Source of the DNA: Haliclystus octoradiatus
Lineage: Eukaryota > Cnidaria > Staurozoa > Stauromedusae > Haliclystidae
Assembly: GCA_916610825.1 (NCBI GenBank)
Contig: OU744453.1
Location: forward strand, 1,403,001-1,467,000
Direction: 5' to 3'
DNA: 64,000 nt
Within the stretch, counting starts at the first letter, position 1. The number at the start of each line of letters is the position of its first letter. The notes below the pieces were generated by a model that had not been told where the DNA came from, did no database searches, and was given only the letters and a program-made list of their open reading frames with translations. Shown here one piece after another: positions 45,738-59,074 of this stretch. The position numbers and the translations under genes were made by a program.

Positions 45738-47331
45738 TCATTTGCAGTTGTTACAGGATCTTTTACAATTATCTTTCATGTATACAGGATATTTCACGCA
45801 GTAATTGGCTCTCTCCATTGTCTGGCAATTACTAAGTTTGTCTTGACAACTGCTGGTTTGTGTACCTGAAATATTAGATGTTGAGAATCTGAGAAAAGAG
45901 GTCGAACTATATTATTCTGATTTGATCTAAAAGTCCCTAGAGTTCTGCGAGGGGATAACTCTAATATGATCGTCATACGGTATATGATACTGTTAGATTT
46001 AATTGATATCCTTTTTTGGATTCTAAAAATATATTTCGTTATAAATTTAAGATTAATCACATTTTTCGATTGCCTCCTGCAAGAAACGTGTAAATTCAAA
46101 TGTTGACGTAGAATTTTTAGAATTTTTCTAAAGTTGGGATGTCTTTTTACAAAATCTATAATACTTTTGGTTAATGTTGTTAAGAAGTTTAGAAAATTTC
46201 ACTGAAAGTAAATATCATACCCACTTATGTTAACTAAGGAGATACTCTTGGGGCTAGGGTGTTTTAATCTAGCTTAGACGGTATACCAATTTCATAACAA
46301 ATCTCCTTAAGTATTTTACGGGAATTGTTTTGAAATATATCCAAGCCAAATTTTCAAATTTCCAAACCCATTAACAACATTTTTGCTATGAAGTGAAATA
46401 GACCAAACAAACTATCAGAAATGGCTCTTGCTACAAATATTGTAGAAGTATTTGTGAATGTTTGTGACTTTGTTTCATTTTATTCGTACTTGTTACCGTG
46501 TCAGGAAAGTTAAAGTATTGGGAATTATTCCTAAACGGTTTATGATTTGACAATTATAAACAAATTAGCCATTTTCCAATACAATTCTATGCATCCTTAA
46601 CAAATTTGGTTATATAGTTCATTATTAAAGCAAATAAGCAAATAATACGACAGACGATACTTACATTGCCTGCAACTTTTCTGACAAAAAACATTCATAA
46701 ATCTTGGATAAGGTCTGCATAAGTTTCTTGCAACAAGCTGAGTGCAGAATGGGAAGACATCCTTACAATTACCTGAAAGAAATGTTTGAGGAATGAACTT
46801 CAATGTGCACCCAACAGATGTTTCAAGTCACTGTTATCGTATTTTAGGATGTTATAATGATTTTAGAATTTGATTTCAGATTAAAAATGAATTCCGTTTT
46901 AGGAAGGCATAAACAAGAAACTCAAGAGTCACAGTAAGACTTGACTGAGCTTTGTTTCATTTAATACTAACTTGACGTCGCTGTATCGAGCAGTTCATTC
47001 AATGGTTTGCGTACTATCATTACTAATATAGTGGAAATATTCTAGTTGGGAAGTATCCTAAAACATTTCATGGATAAATAAAAAGGAAAGACAGATTACT
47101 GTAATCGTTGCAGATTGATATTATTTTCACAGTAATGATTTCGCATTATACGTGATTGTGTTAGGTTTCGTAACTTTATATCAAATTGAGTTAATTTTTT
47201 TAACAATTTGAATATTAAGCAATTTATGGCCATAAACAGGATTTCCTTTACGCCTTACCTGAAGCAGTTGCGAGGCAAATTGTGGATCCCAACAGAAACA
47301 TCAAAACAAGATTCATCATCCTTTTTGCCAT
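45738..47331 (-). CDS. Secreted peptide with two ShKT domains (gene A)
   Basis: Exons (minus): 47331-47259, 46772-46665, 45865-45738; 102 aa. Residues 1-22 form a signal peptide (MAKRMMNLVLMFLLGSTICL...). Exon 2 (108 nt, phases 1 to 1) is a complete ShKT domain, CKDVFPFC...CQKSCRQC. Exon 3 (128 nt) is a second domain, CQDKLSNC...CKRSCNNCK, followed by TGA. The last Cys codon of domain 1 is split by the intron. It is clearly paralogous to gene B, which shares VFPFC, NLC and YP(R/K)FMN. A splice-acceptor-like CTTTTCATAG ends 35 bases before the ATG. At the position of the ShK dyad it has Arg-Phe. Likely a secreted cysteine-rich peptide; target unknown. Confidence 0.9.
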
Positions 47332-49126
47332 TTCTTAAATATACTCAAATTTAATTGTGAAGCTGGCTATGAAAAGAAAAAGCACAAATATGTAATTGGA
47401 AGTATGATTGAAATTGTTCAATTACGCATAAATGATTAACGACTTGGTAGGAATTAATATGAGTTATTTCAATTTGATGCTACAAATCATAAATCATCAC
47501 TCTATACACAAACATTGTAATTTCTAACTGTACTAACATTGATTTTACAGAAGCTCCATTCTCATTTCATGTTTTATATCATACCTTCCTTCAAGTTGAT
47601 CCTCTTTGACGTACAACACTCTCTGCCAATATTGGGCTGCTTGATCTTTTTTTATGTAAACAAATTGTTGACATATAACTCCAATAAGATTCTATGAATG
47701 GATATGAATGTTAAAACAGCTAACCAAATAATATATTTGCATATACAGTCATGTTTAACGGTACATACAAGCAAATGATTCATATTTATATTTCTGAACT
47801 GATTTTTGACGTCTTGTTTGGAGTGCGTAGCTTGCGGTTAATAATAATAGGTATGTTGTAGGCGTAGGTGTGCTTTTCTATTTTGGGAAAACTAAAATAA
47901 ATAAATCAAATGTCACATTTCTGAAATTCACTATCATATCTTGTAATTTAAAATTTTAGTTATCACTGAGCAAAAGTAAGTATAATGTAGACGGTGCCTC
48001 CCTACCGAAGGCACCCGTACAATTCCTCTATTTCTAGAGTAGTGGCTCTACCAATAAGAGAAATGATTTTAAACGCTCTTTATTGATCTCAGCCTCGACA
48101 CTGCAGATCAGTTTCAATGTATTTCATGGCAGATTTGCATCGATTGTCAATGCGCAACGATGCGCCTCAGCTACTCACAATACTATTTCCTCTGAACCAT
48201 TCCATTTCCTATCTTCAGATGGTACTCATTTGATGTTTGAGATAAAGTCAATGCTGAGTTGACCTTCGCGGGATTTGAGCCACAGTCGATCAGATATTCA
48301 GTCAGTCAGATAGACAGTCCTGTAAGCTTTTGCACTTTTTCGGTTATTTTTCAAGATATTTTCTAATAGTTGGAGTAAGCCCACTTTTCAAGCAAATTGT
48401 AGAGCTTGATTGATCTCTTACAAAAGTCTAATGAGATAGTATCATTATATTTCTGCTATGTCTTCAACCTGGCTAAGAAGGGATAAAGTACCACTATTTA
48501 CTATTTATTCAGAAAATTAACGTTTTTGGGTACTGTATCACGCATATATGTATTTAACATATGTAAGATATCATAATATATTACATGTACTATAATAGGC
48601 AATATATACGTAATAAATAATGTAAACGAAATTTAATTATCTCAAATGTCTAGAAATAGCTATATATTTTCGTTTGTAATTCTAGTATCCTTAAATGTGA
48701 GCTATTAAATATAATTCAGTCATCTTTATAAGCAGCTTGATTTGATGTGATTATAACTTATTTCTGCTGCAAGCCAGGACAGTACTCTTGGAAGACTTGT
48801 ACCCCAGAAGCTTCCACGTTAATGTCAAAACTTCCAACCATAATTCTGACATTTACTATAGTTGTGACGTAAATAATGTTTATATAATGTATGATGTCAT
48901 AATCAATCAATGATAGTTTAAATGATTACCCTGCAATTATAGAATTGGTGAATTTCCATGAGAATAAATAAAAAAAAATCCCATTACTTATTTTTCCCTT
49001 GCTTGTTTTTGAAATAGTTAGAAAATACAGTAAGGCATATTATACTATGTATAAGCCATACAATATATACGACAAATACTAAAATACTCAAGTGTTAATT
49101 GGTTACTGTTTATATTGAGATTACAT
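47332..49126. other. Intergenic stretch between ShKT genes A and B
   Basis: Holds the SINE-like repeat at 47988-48315. Otherwise AT-rich with nothing recognised. Confidence 0.45.
47988..48315 (-). mobile_element. tRNA-derived SINE-like repeat, copy 2
   Basis: Paralogous to 33341-33655. On the minus strand a box-B-like GGCTCAAATCCC (48270-48281) is followed by GCGAAGGTCAACTCAGCATT and later CAAATGAGTACCA, an order typical of tRNA-derived SINEs in invertebrates. The A box is not clear. It lies between ShKT genes A and B. Confidence 0.65.
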
Positions 49127-49978
49127 TCATTTACATCGATTGCAAGATTTTTTACAAATGTCTCTCATATATATTGGATATTTGGTGCAGTATTTATCAC
49201 TAGCCATAGATTGACAATTGGCAAGATTGTCTCGACATGGTGCTGTTTGAGGACCTGAAATAAAACACGTTTTGAAATTTCAATAAGTCAAATATAAACA
49301 AAATTATTTCGTTCTGCTACAATATGTAATATTTCAATATAAAACATTCGTTAATTGATATATTTCTAGTATATATCCAATTAAATAAACAATTTATTTT
49401 ATTAAATTAACAAGCGGGATTATAGAGGATGTTTAAGTCATATAAGTTAGCTGCTTCGAGGTCAGTCATTCGAGATGATCAATTTAAATAATAAACATCT
49501 CTTTTAGATTTAATTGGGGGAATTATTGTATTTAACTCAGAGCTATACAGATTTTAATTACTATTCCACTGCAAATCATTTTTCGATTACTTACATTGCT
49601 TGCAACTTTCCTTGCAGAAAGCATTCATGAATTTTGGATAATGATTACATAAGTTCCTGCCAAATTGCTGTTTGCAGAAGGGAAATACATCATTGCATGT
49701 ACCTAAACAAAAATATAAAAAATTTCTTATCAATGACTTATCAATGATATAAGTAATGATTTCAACTGAATTGCAAGCAAGCCTGGAGTTGACCATTTAT
49801 CTCTACAAATATCCAAGCTATTTTAGCTTGCTTCATCACGACATGAGAATTAGCCAATCGATTCACTAGACCAAAATTAAATTAAGATTTCTCGAATTTT
49901 GCAATGTGTCTTACCTGCAGCAGCTGTCGAGAATAAATTCACTACCAAGAAAATCAAGAATACAATAATAATCTTCAT
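49127..49978 (-). CDS. Secreted peptide with two ShKT domains (gene B)
   Basis: Exons (minus): 49978-49915, 49702-49595, 49254-49127; 99 aa. Exon 1 codes for a signal peptide (MKIIIVFLIFLVVNLFSTAA). Exon 2 (108 nt) is one ShKT domain, CNDVFPFC...CKESCKQC; exon 3 (128 nt, same as in gene A) is the second, CRDNLANC...CKKSCNRCK, then TGA. The introns are short (212 and 340 bases). The Cys codon at the domain 1 end is split T|GT. Lys-Phe sits where ShK has its Lys-Tyr dyad in domain 1 (CNHYPKFM). The T-rich acceptor-like tract TTTCTTTAG ends 24 bases before the ATG. It is the most compact gene of the cluster. Probably a secreted peptide; role unknown. Confidence 0.9.
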
Positions 49979-50002
49979 GTCCTCAGATTATCGTATATAC
50001 GT

Positions 50003-51570
50003 CTAAAGAAATATGAAAAAGGAATTGTTAAATTACCATGAAATCATATTACTTTCTATTTACACACTATACTATGTAGTGAATAATCAGAATATATCGA
50101 TTTCCAAATATCATTTGATTACTGTACTAATCGAGAGGCACCAAATTTCGACTTTACTCTATTGAGTAGCAAAAGCACACGATAATCTGAAGAGAGATAG
50201 CACTCTTTCACTTGGTTGTGATGATGATTTTAGCATTAATCGAAACTGCTGCAGATTATTGTGTGTTTTATTTTTCACTACACAGCACATTTGATAATCA
50301 CATAAAAACGCAGGTGCTAGTGTACATCATTTTCCTTCATTTGCAACTTCTTTAATCAAAAAAGTATTATTTAAGAAAATTTGTATCGAAAAGAAGAAAA
50401 GATAAATTGAAATTGATTAACATTAATTGATTTGTTGTGATCAATGAATTAACTTAATCAGAGTAATTGTTTTATTTTCTTATTCACACGGGTTTTCTGT
50501 GTGTAATTTGGGTAATAAATTATCAAGCGTATTGTACACAATGTAGTTTAGACGAAGTTTTATAACCGAATTACCCTTCAACATGATATAACCAATGAGA
50601 AATAATCATCCTCGTTCCTACCTAAAACAGCTATTATATATAAACAATACCCTTTTGATCATCAGATACATTCTACATTACTCTACTTACTTTAATGCTA
50701 TAAAAGAAGACTAGAAATCGGGATAAGTGTTCGATAAAACTTTCTTGATTTTAAAAGGTTTAAGATAAATTCAATTTCTCTATCAAAACAGTCAGCCAGG
50801 TGTTAATTTCTATCCTGTGATAATTTTCGTCTTTTTAGCACTTCAAGCAGCTGAATAAATCTTACACTAGATTGAGCTAGATTGCGAAGTGTGATCAATT
50901 CATGGAGAATAGAAATCCGTACAGGTAAGAATAACCCCTGTCAATCTGTCCCACACTCTCCAAATTTTTTTATCTTTTTGATATCAAAATAAAAGCTTAT
51001 AATTAGTACATAATTGCTCAGTATATCAAAAATGCCAATAATCAGCTTTTTCAGCATTCTCTTGGACCCCCTACATGGGCGTATCTCATCCCTCTACCCC
51101 AGGACTTGTTCACCCCTCTAATTTATATTCTATTAATATCTTATACGTTTTCAACAAATTCTTCAAAATATTTTTGGTAAAACAGTACACGAAACGTATT
51201 TAGTCGGAGACATTCGAAAAGCGTAAGAAGCGCTCGTTTTGTTACTCTTCTCCCCTTGCCCCATTAATTACGTTTTGTGTATAATTTACCACGAAGATTT
51301 AGGGATTGTGCTATCTTTGATAAATATTGGACGGGAACATATATTTGCATGTGATACATATGAAATTTAAAAATAATGGATCAAATGTTAACATTGATTC
51401 TGATATCCAAATTCTTTCGTTTCACAAAGCTTTATAAATATTCATATATTAATACCAATATAATCCTGTATGTTATTGGACAATTAACATAACGTGGTAA
51501 TTAATCAGATAGATAATATTAAACATACGTATAATTATTTGAATCATCTACGTTGTCACATCAAAAGAAA
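50003..51570. other. Intergenic stretch between ShKT genes B and C
   Basis: No gene or repeat recognised in this AT-rich stretch. Confidence 0.45.
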
Positions 51571-53335
51571 TTAACAGGTATTACAACTATGTTTACAATT
51601 TCTTTTTGTGTACGAGGAACTTTTACAATATCCAGCTTTTACCCAATGTTGACATTTTGAATTTTTATCTGCGCAGTTTATTGGTAAACCTGAGAAGGAA
51701 AAAAAGAAAAATGCTACTTTATTCCTTTGAATTTGTCAGAGCAGAATTATAATCAACATTTTGCACTATAGTGACCTTATTTAATCCCCAGCGGGATCCT
51801 CAGAAGTAATGTATACACAGTAATCTAGTAAATCATGAAAGTTCTCTGGTGATTTTGTGAAAGCATGTAATTTAGTAATTATTGATTCAATAAATCTCAT
51901 TTGTTTAGGAAAGCTACCGCTGCAGAAAGTGGTTTCAAAATCAATATAAAATCTTCAATAATGAAAATGACAATGTTGATCCAAAACTATATGTTTAGTA
52001 TATTGACAAAAGCTTCAAAATAAATTGAAAATAAAACATCGTATGTGTTATCCAAATGATATTCGCCATTAAACAGCTGGCCTTTAAAGCAATTGACGAG
52101 TATTGATATCTAATACAGATTTTTATATTTTTATTTTAAATTGAAACAAAGATTAGGCACGTTTCATTGTGACTCTGACTTTCGCTCGTCAGAATGAATT
52201 TAATCGAATGAAAATAAAATCAGTAACAGTGTATACAATTCATTTATTTATTGAAATCAATGAGAAAGTCAATATCAACATGTTTGAAATTTTATTTTAT
52301 TTTGAGCAACGTTTCGGCATTTCATCTTGAAATATTTTCTAGTTAAAATATTACAGTAACCCCAATATTCTTTTGAAAATGGCAGAATTTCATTCCAGCC
52401 GAAACGTTGTTCAAAATACCAATAATATTTCAAAATTGTTTGTATTAACTTTTTCTATATTATCGATCGTAGAAATAAAACTGAATTGTGAATACTCACA
52501 TATATAAAATAATTTGATGTTAACTAAAAAGAGCATAAATAGATTTGAAACAAGAATGTGACACATTTGGTAACTTGGAGATTCACACTTTAACCTATCA
52601 TTTTTTAATCCTGAATTCATCTTGGAGGTGTACGATAATGATAACGATATTTTTTTCCAAACTGTAAAGCTATTGTATCTAATATGTATTAATTTGTAAT
52701 TATTTTTCCTTAAATTCCACAAGTGATACTCGCATTGGTCACGGTACTACAACTATTAGTGATTTAATTTATTTAATTAATTATGTTTATTTATAGTCTA
52801 ATGCTTAGAGAATCAGACTTCATGTTTGCTACTTGAAGTTTCACGCCGAGGCGATCATCGGGCAATCTATTGATGATCGCCTCGGCCTGAAACTTCAAGT
52901 AGCAAACAGGACTGTCTGATTCTCTGACTTTTATTATTTAAGCTCTGCTATATTCTGCATTTATATTCAATCAGTAAGACAACGTTTTACAAATAGTCTA
53001 ATGCTTACATTTGTTGCAAGTCTTTTTGCAGAAGCCATTCATGTAATAGGGATAGGATTCACACAAGCCCATAGTTTTGAGGTTTGCACAATTCTTGTTT
53101 ATGTCAAAGCAGCGCTTACCTCCTGAAGATCAACAATGCAGTAGATTACACAACTTGATAAAATATGACATGGAAGATAAATTCATAACAGCTAAATAAT
53201 ATTATCATGATAGTTTGATTATCGATATTAAGTCTGATAAACAATAATCAGAATCAACGCGTCTCACTCACCTTTAACAGATTGTGCAAATAAGTAACTT
53301 GAAAGAAGCAATAATATGTATTTTATAGCCATCAT
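51571..53335 (-). CDS. Secreted peptide with two ShKT domains (gene C)
   Basis: Exons (minus): 53335-53272, 53122-53009, 51689-51571; 98 aa. Two adjacent ATGs open the frame; the first is used here. Exon 1 is the signal peptide (MMAIKYILLLLSSYLFAQSV). Exon 2 (114 nt) is ShKT domain 1, CFDINKNC...CKKTCNKC. Exon 3 (119 nt) is domain 2, CADKNSKC...CKHSCNTC, with the last Cys the final residue. The same T|GT split occurs. Donor 2 (GTAAGC at 53003-53008) lies inside the 15-bp target-site duplication of a palindromic retroposon that landed directly after the exon; the donor remains usable. Domain 2 resembles the third ShKT of the astacin genes in having W after Cys 2 and no C-terminal tail. Acceptor-like ATCATAG ends 21 bases before the ATG. 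Confidence 0.88.
52808..52992 (+). mobile_element. Palindromic retroposon-like element, long copy, with 15-bp target-site duplication at a splice donor
   Basis: Element of 185 bp flanked by ATAGTCTAATGCTTA at 52793-52807 and 52993-53007. The outer palindrome GAGAATCAGAC...GTCTGATTCTC is shared with the copy at 23430-23565. Inside lies an extra hairpin with arms ACTTGAAGTTTCACGCCGAG and its complement, plus GCGATCATC/GATGATCGC. The 3' tail ends AAGACAACGTTTTACAA, as in the other copy. Equal 3' ends and long duplications suggest target-primed reverse transcription rather than cut-and-paste. Confidence 0.82.
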
Positions 53336-53356
53336 GAGTTTGATTTCTTTGATCTA

Positions 53357-55496
53357 CTATGATAAAAAGTATGAAAATAGAATCGAAAAGAGCCACGAAT
53401 TAGTCAAAGTGTATTGTTGTCAGGGCATCCTTATGGCACTGTGCTACAAAGAATTAATATTTGATGAAATGAGCGTATCGAAATTTCTATCAATTTGTAT
53501 AGCCTACATAAATATTGTAATGGACTTAAAATCCTGATAATGAAAACAATAAATAACATTTAATTATCCTGTATAGCAATAAGTTTTCAGCATTAATATA
53601 TTTCAGCATCATCTAATCTTACCTGGATTGACTAATGATTTGATTGATAAAATCCGCCTCTAATGCGTCTTCTTCTATCTTTTCGCTGAAGATACGATAA
53701 TACCACAGGAAGACACGATAGATGTATAATCTCTCAAGTGTGATGAATTACTCACTAGGTAAAGAAAATCGCATCGCTGAACAAATAGATACGATAGATA
53801 TTACATCAAACATCCTGAATCAATGCTTTTTAGGGGGTTCGCTACACATAATGACAAATTTAAATTCTATAATAAATCGTTGACATTTGGTGGAAACATT
53901 CTTAAAGTATAGAAGTCTTAAAATATGAAATGAATATGAAAGGTCACAACATTATTTGGAGCACAGGGGTAGGTCAAGCCCTTACTGAATCTGGTGATCA
54001 AAATATGTGCAGTGGAATGATATTCTTTAAAAATCAAACGGATGCAAGAGCAATAGAGATTTTTCGAAGAAAGACTATCAGACATATTATATCAACAAAT
54101 AGCATATTTACACTTACGAATGTGACTCTACCTAATCATGATTGTCTCAAATGACAGTACTTTACCTGCTTTCAGTACTTTACATCAAGATGCTCTTATC
54201 AAAAAATATAATCTTTTCTTCAAATTTTCTGTGAATTATGTCTATGATGTGTACTATATATGTCACAAACATAAGTAAGGGGTCATCATATTTGTATACA
54301 GGCAAAAGTGGATCAGAGTGGAAATATTCAATGTAATGACGAAATTATTCAGTTCTCTACAAGGGGTAAATGAGCTCCAGGCTATTTAAAGCAAACAATT
54401 GATGTATCACAGTGGCGTGCATATGAAGAAATGCTATTTGACGAATATAACATGATTTCCTCAAATTAATTTCTCATCAGGGGCACGAAGAACAATTATT
54501 CCCCATTTTGTTCATTAATACCAATAAATGCAATTAAAACAGAACTGAGTTAATTTCAAGACAGATCTCTCAGGAATCTTAACGGAGTTCTCCAGCTTAA
54601 TGGACAACATCTGTAAACAACTGTTTTTAAACAGTAGGGAAGATTTTTGAGACTTCTAAATAGTGAAATGATATTTGGACTTTAGATCATAAATAGCTAG
54701 GCTAATATTTGCATGGCAAGATCACAATTGCAGACAATCACCAATGCCATTTGATAGCATGTTCCAGTGGACTACATGACATCCCCTGAGGAATACCAAA
54801 CTATTTATCGTAACGCCTTGGAGACAAAAATAGTATAAAAATATGAAAAAAGTTGGGGGAAGTTGGACTTCCAGACTCAGAATCCGATGGAGTACTATCC
54901 GAAGTATTTGACTCCGAGTTGTGATCCAAAAATGATATTAGACTCATTAAACTCTTACTCCGACTCAAAAGCTTCGGATTCGTGTAAAACTTTCCTTTTT
55001 TATCTAAATTACCAACCAAAAATGCAGTAAACATATATAGGTAAAAAATACAAATCCACTCCAGTCTGGTTCCTGTTCTAACATGGATCCTCTTGTTGTC
55101 ACTATCAGAGGCCTTCTCCTGCTCTTGGAGATCTCTGATTTATCACGTTATTTAATAATTAGTAATAATAGTAATTTTACTTTCATTTACTTTTGAAATA
55201 CGAATGAAGAATATGTGAAATAATAGATATTATAAAGATCAAATCAATATAAACTAATGTGGATTGGTTTTATTAAGGAATCAAAAACAGAGTTTATAAA
55301 TCTTCAGCTGTTAAAGGGAATTATAATTATATAGAAATTATTACATTAAACAGTTACGAATTTACAATATTCACAGCAAATTATTCTCATTAAGTAAGAA
55401 GAAAATAATCATATGAAGATAATAATATAAATGTCGTGTTTCTTTAACTTAATAATAATCTTGGTTAGTATTGGTTCCAGTTCCTCTGACTGTTGT
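53357..55496. other. Intergenic stretch between ShKT genes C and E
   Basis: No gene supported. The Ser-rich 77-codon frame at 54801-55034 reads through a TCC/GAC-rich low-complexity patch and is probably chance. Confidence 0.4.
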
Positions 55497-58400
55497 TTAA
55501 CATAAGTTACAACTCTTTCTGCAGTTGACTTTCATGTACGACATGTTTATGGAACACTGTTTACCATGAGCCCAACCTTTGCAATTGAAATGCAGATCAT
55601 TACAATTTGAATTTGTCGTCGGTGCTTTTGTGCCAGGTATTGTACCACCTATATAAAAGTCCAATATCATTATTATATTTTTGAGTATATATAATGACCT
55701 ACGCATGGATAAGGAGGAGGAGTAGATTAAGGGATGGTAAGTTTTACATGAATAGAATGAAAAAAATAATACTATAATTGCATAATAAAATTGACTAGTA
55801 AATATTATTTCAGATAGGAAAATCCATTGACATTATGTAAGTGGATTTTTCATCTCTTATTTTGCAGACTTTCTTCCAGCATTTGCAGTTAATAGTTTCC
55901 AACTTCTATGAATGCTAAGAAGCTTGCATAGAAGTGTACACCTCAGCTGACTTGTTGCTGCCGTTAAAAACGAAAGAAAGACTCTTGGTCGGCTGGGTTT
56001 ATTTGCAACTGATCCTACTTTGAATTGAGAATTAATACTCACAGAAATTGCAGCTCTTCTTGCAGTTACTTTGCATGTATATTCGATTTTTTACACATTC
56101 ATTATTATTAGCCCATGAAGGGCAACTTGAATGGAGATCTGAGCATCCTGACCTCGTATTTGGAGCAATTGTGCCAGATATTGTACCACCTACATATAAA
56201 TATGATAACAATTATTATATGAAATGCAAAATTTACTTTTCTTTGTCTGTAAAATGCTCATGTCCCCAATAAACAATCTGTTTTGATTGCGTGGCGTCTA
56301 CAAGTTATGGTGGTAAATATTTTACTTAAACGACTGCATTGAACGTCTATTATTTCAAGTCGCATTTACACTTAGGCGTGTTATCTTTACCCTACGTATA
56401 CAACATTGTTAAAATTTACTGGAATTAATAGATGACTGTCTTCTCCCTATGAAAAAATGTGCATGGAAATATGTAATGACCGATTAAATGTCAAGATCCT
56501 ACTTTCATTGGTATTCTAATCAATATTCACATAAATTGCAGATTTTTTCTGCAATTGACTTTCATTCAATTTTTTTTGATACATTTATCATAATACGCTC
56601 ATAATGAGCGATTGAATATGAGATCAACACATTGTCAGATATTGATGCAGCCTACATGTGATAAACATTACCCCATTGCTATTTTTCTGTAATTGTGTGC
56701 TAGATGTTGCTGTAAATCATGAGAAAATATGTCTAATGCTTGCTATAGTCCCTTGATTTCCCAACTCTCGTGTTAGTATTTCACAAGCAGAAACAGTCTT
56801 GACATATAGTGTTCGATATAGAAACACCAAAAGATTCCAAAAATGATTCTACATAAACTTCCTACTCTTCTTGATATCATTGATAATCATATTTCAAAAT
56901 TAAATGTTCATATTTGATCGTCTTTTCCAAGATCAAATTTTTGAGATTATAATTGATAATTTTGTGGTTAGAAAGTAGAAATTTGATTCGTTGATTCGAA
57001 GAAAGGCAACATATGACGAATATGTGACGAAGTATAAGAGAAATGTATCTAATAAGTCGAAGTTTATAGCTTAACTCGTTTAAAATAATAAAGCTATGTT
57101 TTATTTTAAAAAGAGATATCGCATTGCAGACTATTGTTTCGTTTGGCTGGTAGCATTATTTCAGGTCTTAGGAGACTCTTGAAAGTCGAAAAACAATCGA
57201 AACCCAAATGCGGCTGCCGTTCAGTAGCATTTTGATATCCCCCGATGAACAATCAATCTACACTACGAAGTGACTATCACGTATCATTAAGTATTTCACG
57301 TGAATTAATACTATACATGAGTGCAGTATAATTTTCTTCAAATTTGCGTTAAAAATTGACATAACGCAGAAGGTGCTTTCCATTAACATGTTAAAAGTGG
57401 CAGTGTCATTTTTAAGGCACCGTTGGTAAAAACGCACATCTTCTTTAATAAACTTCCGAGGAGCCATCTCCTACACTGCAGGAAGTATATGGAAACGATC
57501 CTACTATTAATCTAGATTTGGTACTCACAGAAATTGCAGCTTTTCTTGCAGTTGTCTTTCATGTATGATCGGTTTTTGATGCACTCATTATTATTAGCCC
57601 ATGAATTGCAACTGGAATGGAGATCTGAACAACCTGATACCGTCACCGGAGCTATTGTGCCAGATATTTTACCACCTACATGTAAAAACTATTACCATAA
57701 TCATTTCGATATGAAATACAGAATATATTTTATTATGTGGCTATCAGTTATATGGCAGTATAAATAATGTAAAGAAAATAGTAAATACGATCTGAAATAA
57801 ATTTATTTTTAGTTGAGTTAGAAACTGATTTTTATACTGGCCCCACTCATTAGTAAGAGTTTAATAATATTGTAGGTGGTCTCTAAGGGAAATTTCCACA
57901 ATTGTTTTAAATATAGTATGTATTCCTTTCAGAAATTTCAGACTAAAAATGGAAAAAAATGTCTACATTTTAAGTCTATATGTTTGTTTAAATTGCTCTT
58001 AAATTTGAAATTCTTATATGTTTCCTTCCATTGTCCCATTATATCTGGGTAGCAATCTCTAAATGATATTCTTATAAACAATCTGTATTATTCTTTTCAG
58101 AAATCCTGCTCGGAGAATACTCATTTTATACTACAAACGAATAATGATTATGAAGAACTAACAGAAAAAGGTTATAGGTCTAAAATTCTATTTGCTATTG
58201 ATTTCAGGACGCAAAATTCTTCATTGGTATTGTATCACTTTCCTCACAAAAGATATGCAAAGGAGCCCACATCCGGTTTATTCAATAAATTTGAACGAAC
58301 AATCCCAATTTGAATAATGATATAACTACAGAAACAGAGACTCACATAAATTGCAACTTTTCTTGCAGTATTGTTTCATGCTATCGGTGTGAAGTGTGCA

Positions 58401-59074
58401 AAAATTATTCTTAACCAAACCATCACAGTATGAAATGCTATCTTTACAGTTGCCTAAAAGTACATTACATTCATAATTATAAAACGCATTTATTATAATT
58501 TTAATCGAATATTTACATTTTTATGATGTATATCTAGATTTGATAGATTTATTCTCATGAAGAATTAGTCTGTGAACAAGCAAGCCCGATGTTTCTTTTT
58601 TAAATCGTAAACGGAATTATAATGCGAAATAATAGATATGATATATCCACAACACGATGGAACAAAATAAAATAATATCATATTTCACAAACTGTCGTTT
58701 GAAAAGAAACCTTGAGGCCTTTATACATTAGCAATGAAAAATATATGCTGGATTTGTTTATTCGTGTGACAATGTAGGACTCATCTTCCAAAAAAGTGAT
58801 CATTATATTTGTAATTGACTAATCAAATTTGCAGAAATTTATACTATACCAATCATAAATCCGTAGGTTGATCCTAAATTTATAGGTCAAACTCTGACTT
58901 AAGAAAAATAAATTGCCTCATCCTAATTGTTTTTATTCTATATTTTCATAACTTTGAATAAAAAAAAATTGAGATCGAACAATTGGTAAATGCGAATGAT
59001 AAAGCTTTCTTACCATTTACAGATAGCATCATTGAGCCAACTGAAAACAGCATTATCACAAAGTTTGACACCAT
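55497..59074 (-). CDS. Secreted protein with four tandem ShKT domains (gene E)
   Basis: Exons (minus): 59074-59014, 58453-58346, 57675-57529, 56189-56043, 55648-55497; 204 aa. Exon 1 is the signal peptide (MVSNFVIMLFSVGSMMLSVN). Exon 2 (108 nt) is ShKT1, CKDSISYC...CKKSCNLC. Exons 3 and 4 (147 nt each) and exon 5 each carry a linker of the form GxISGTIAPxT followed by a ShKT domain (CSDLHSSC...CKKSCNFC in both 3 and 4; CNDLHFNC...CRKSCNLC in 5). Exons 3 and 4 are near-identical in plan and much of their sequence, so they are recent duplicates. A decayed exon of the same kind lies at 56530-56651 between them. All junctions split the last Cys codon. Acceptor-like TTTTTGATTAG ends 21 bases before the ATG. 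Probably a multivalent secreted ShKT protein or a precursor; no dibasic cleavage sites separate the domains. Confidence 0.88.
56530..56651 (-). pseudogene. Decayed ShKT exon inside gene E
   Basis: On the minus strand an acceptor-like CACATGTAG is followed by GCTGCATCAATATCTGACAA and later ATGAAAGTCAATTGCAGAAA and CTGCAATTTATGTGA. These align with exons 3-5 of gene E, including the domain end and the donor region. It is about 25 bases shorter than the 147-nt exons and its frame is broken by indels and stops, so it cannot be used. Confidence 0.75.
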
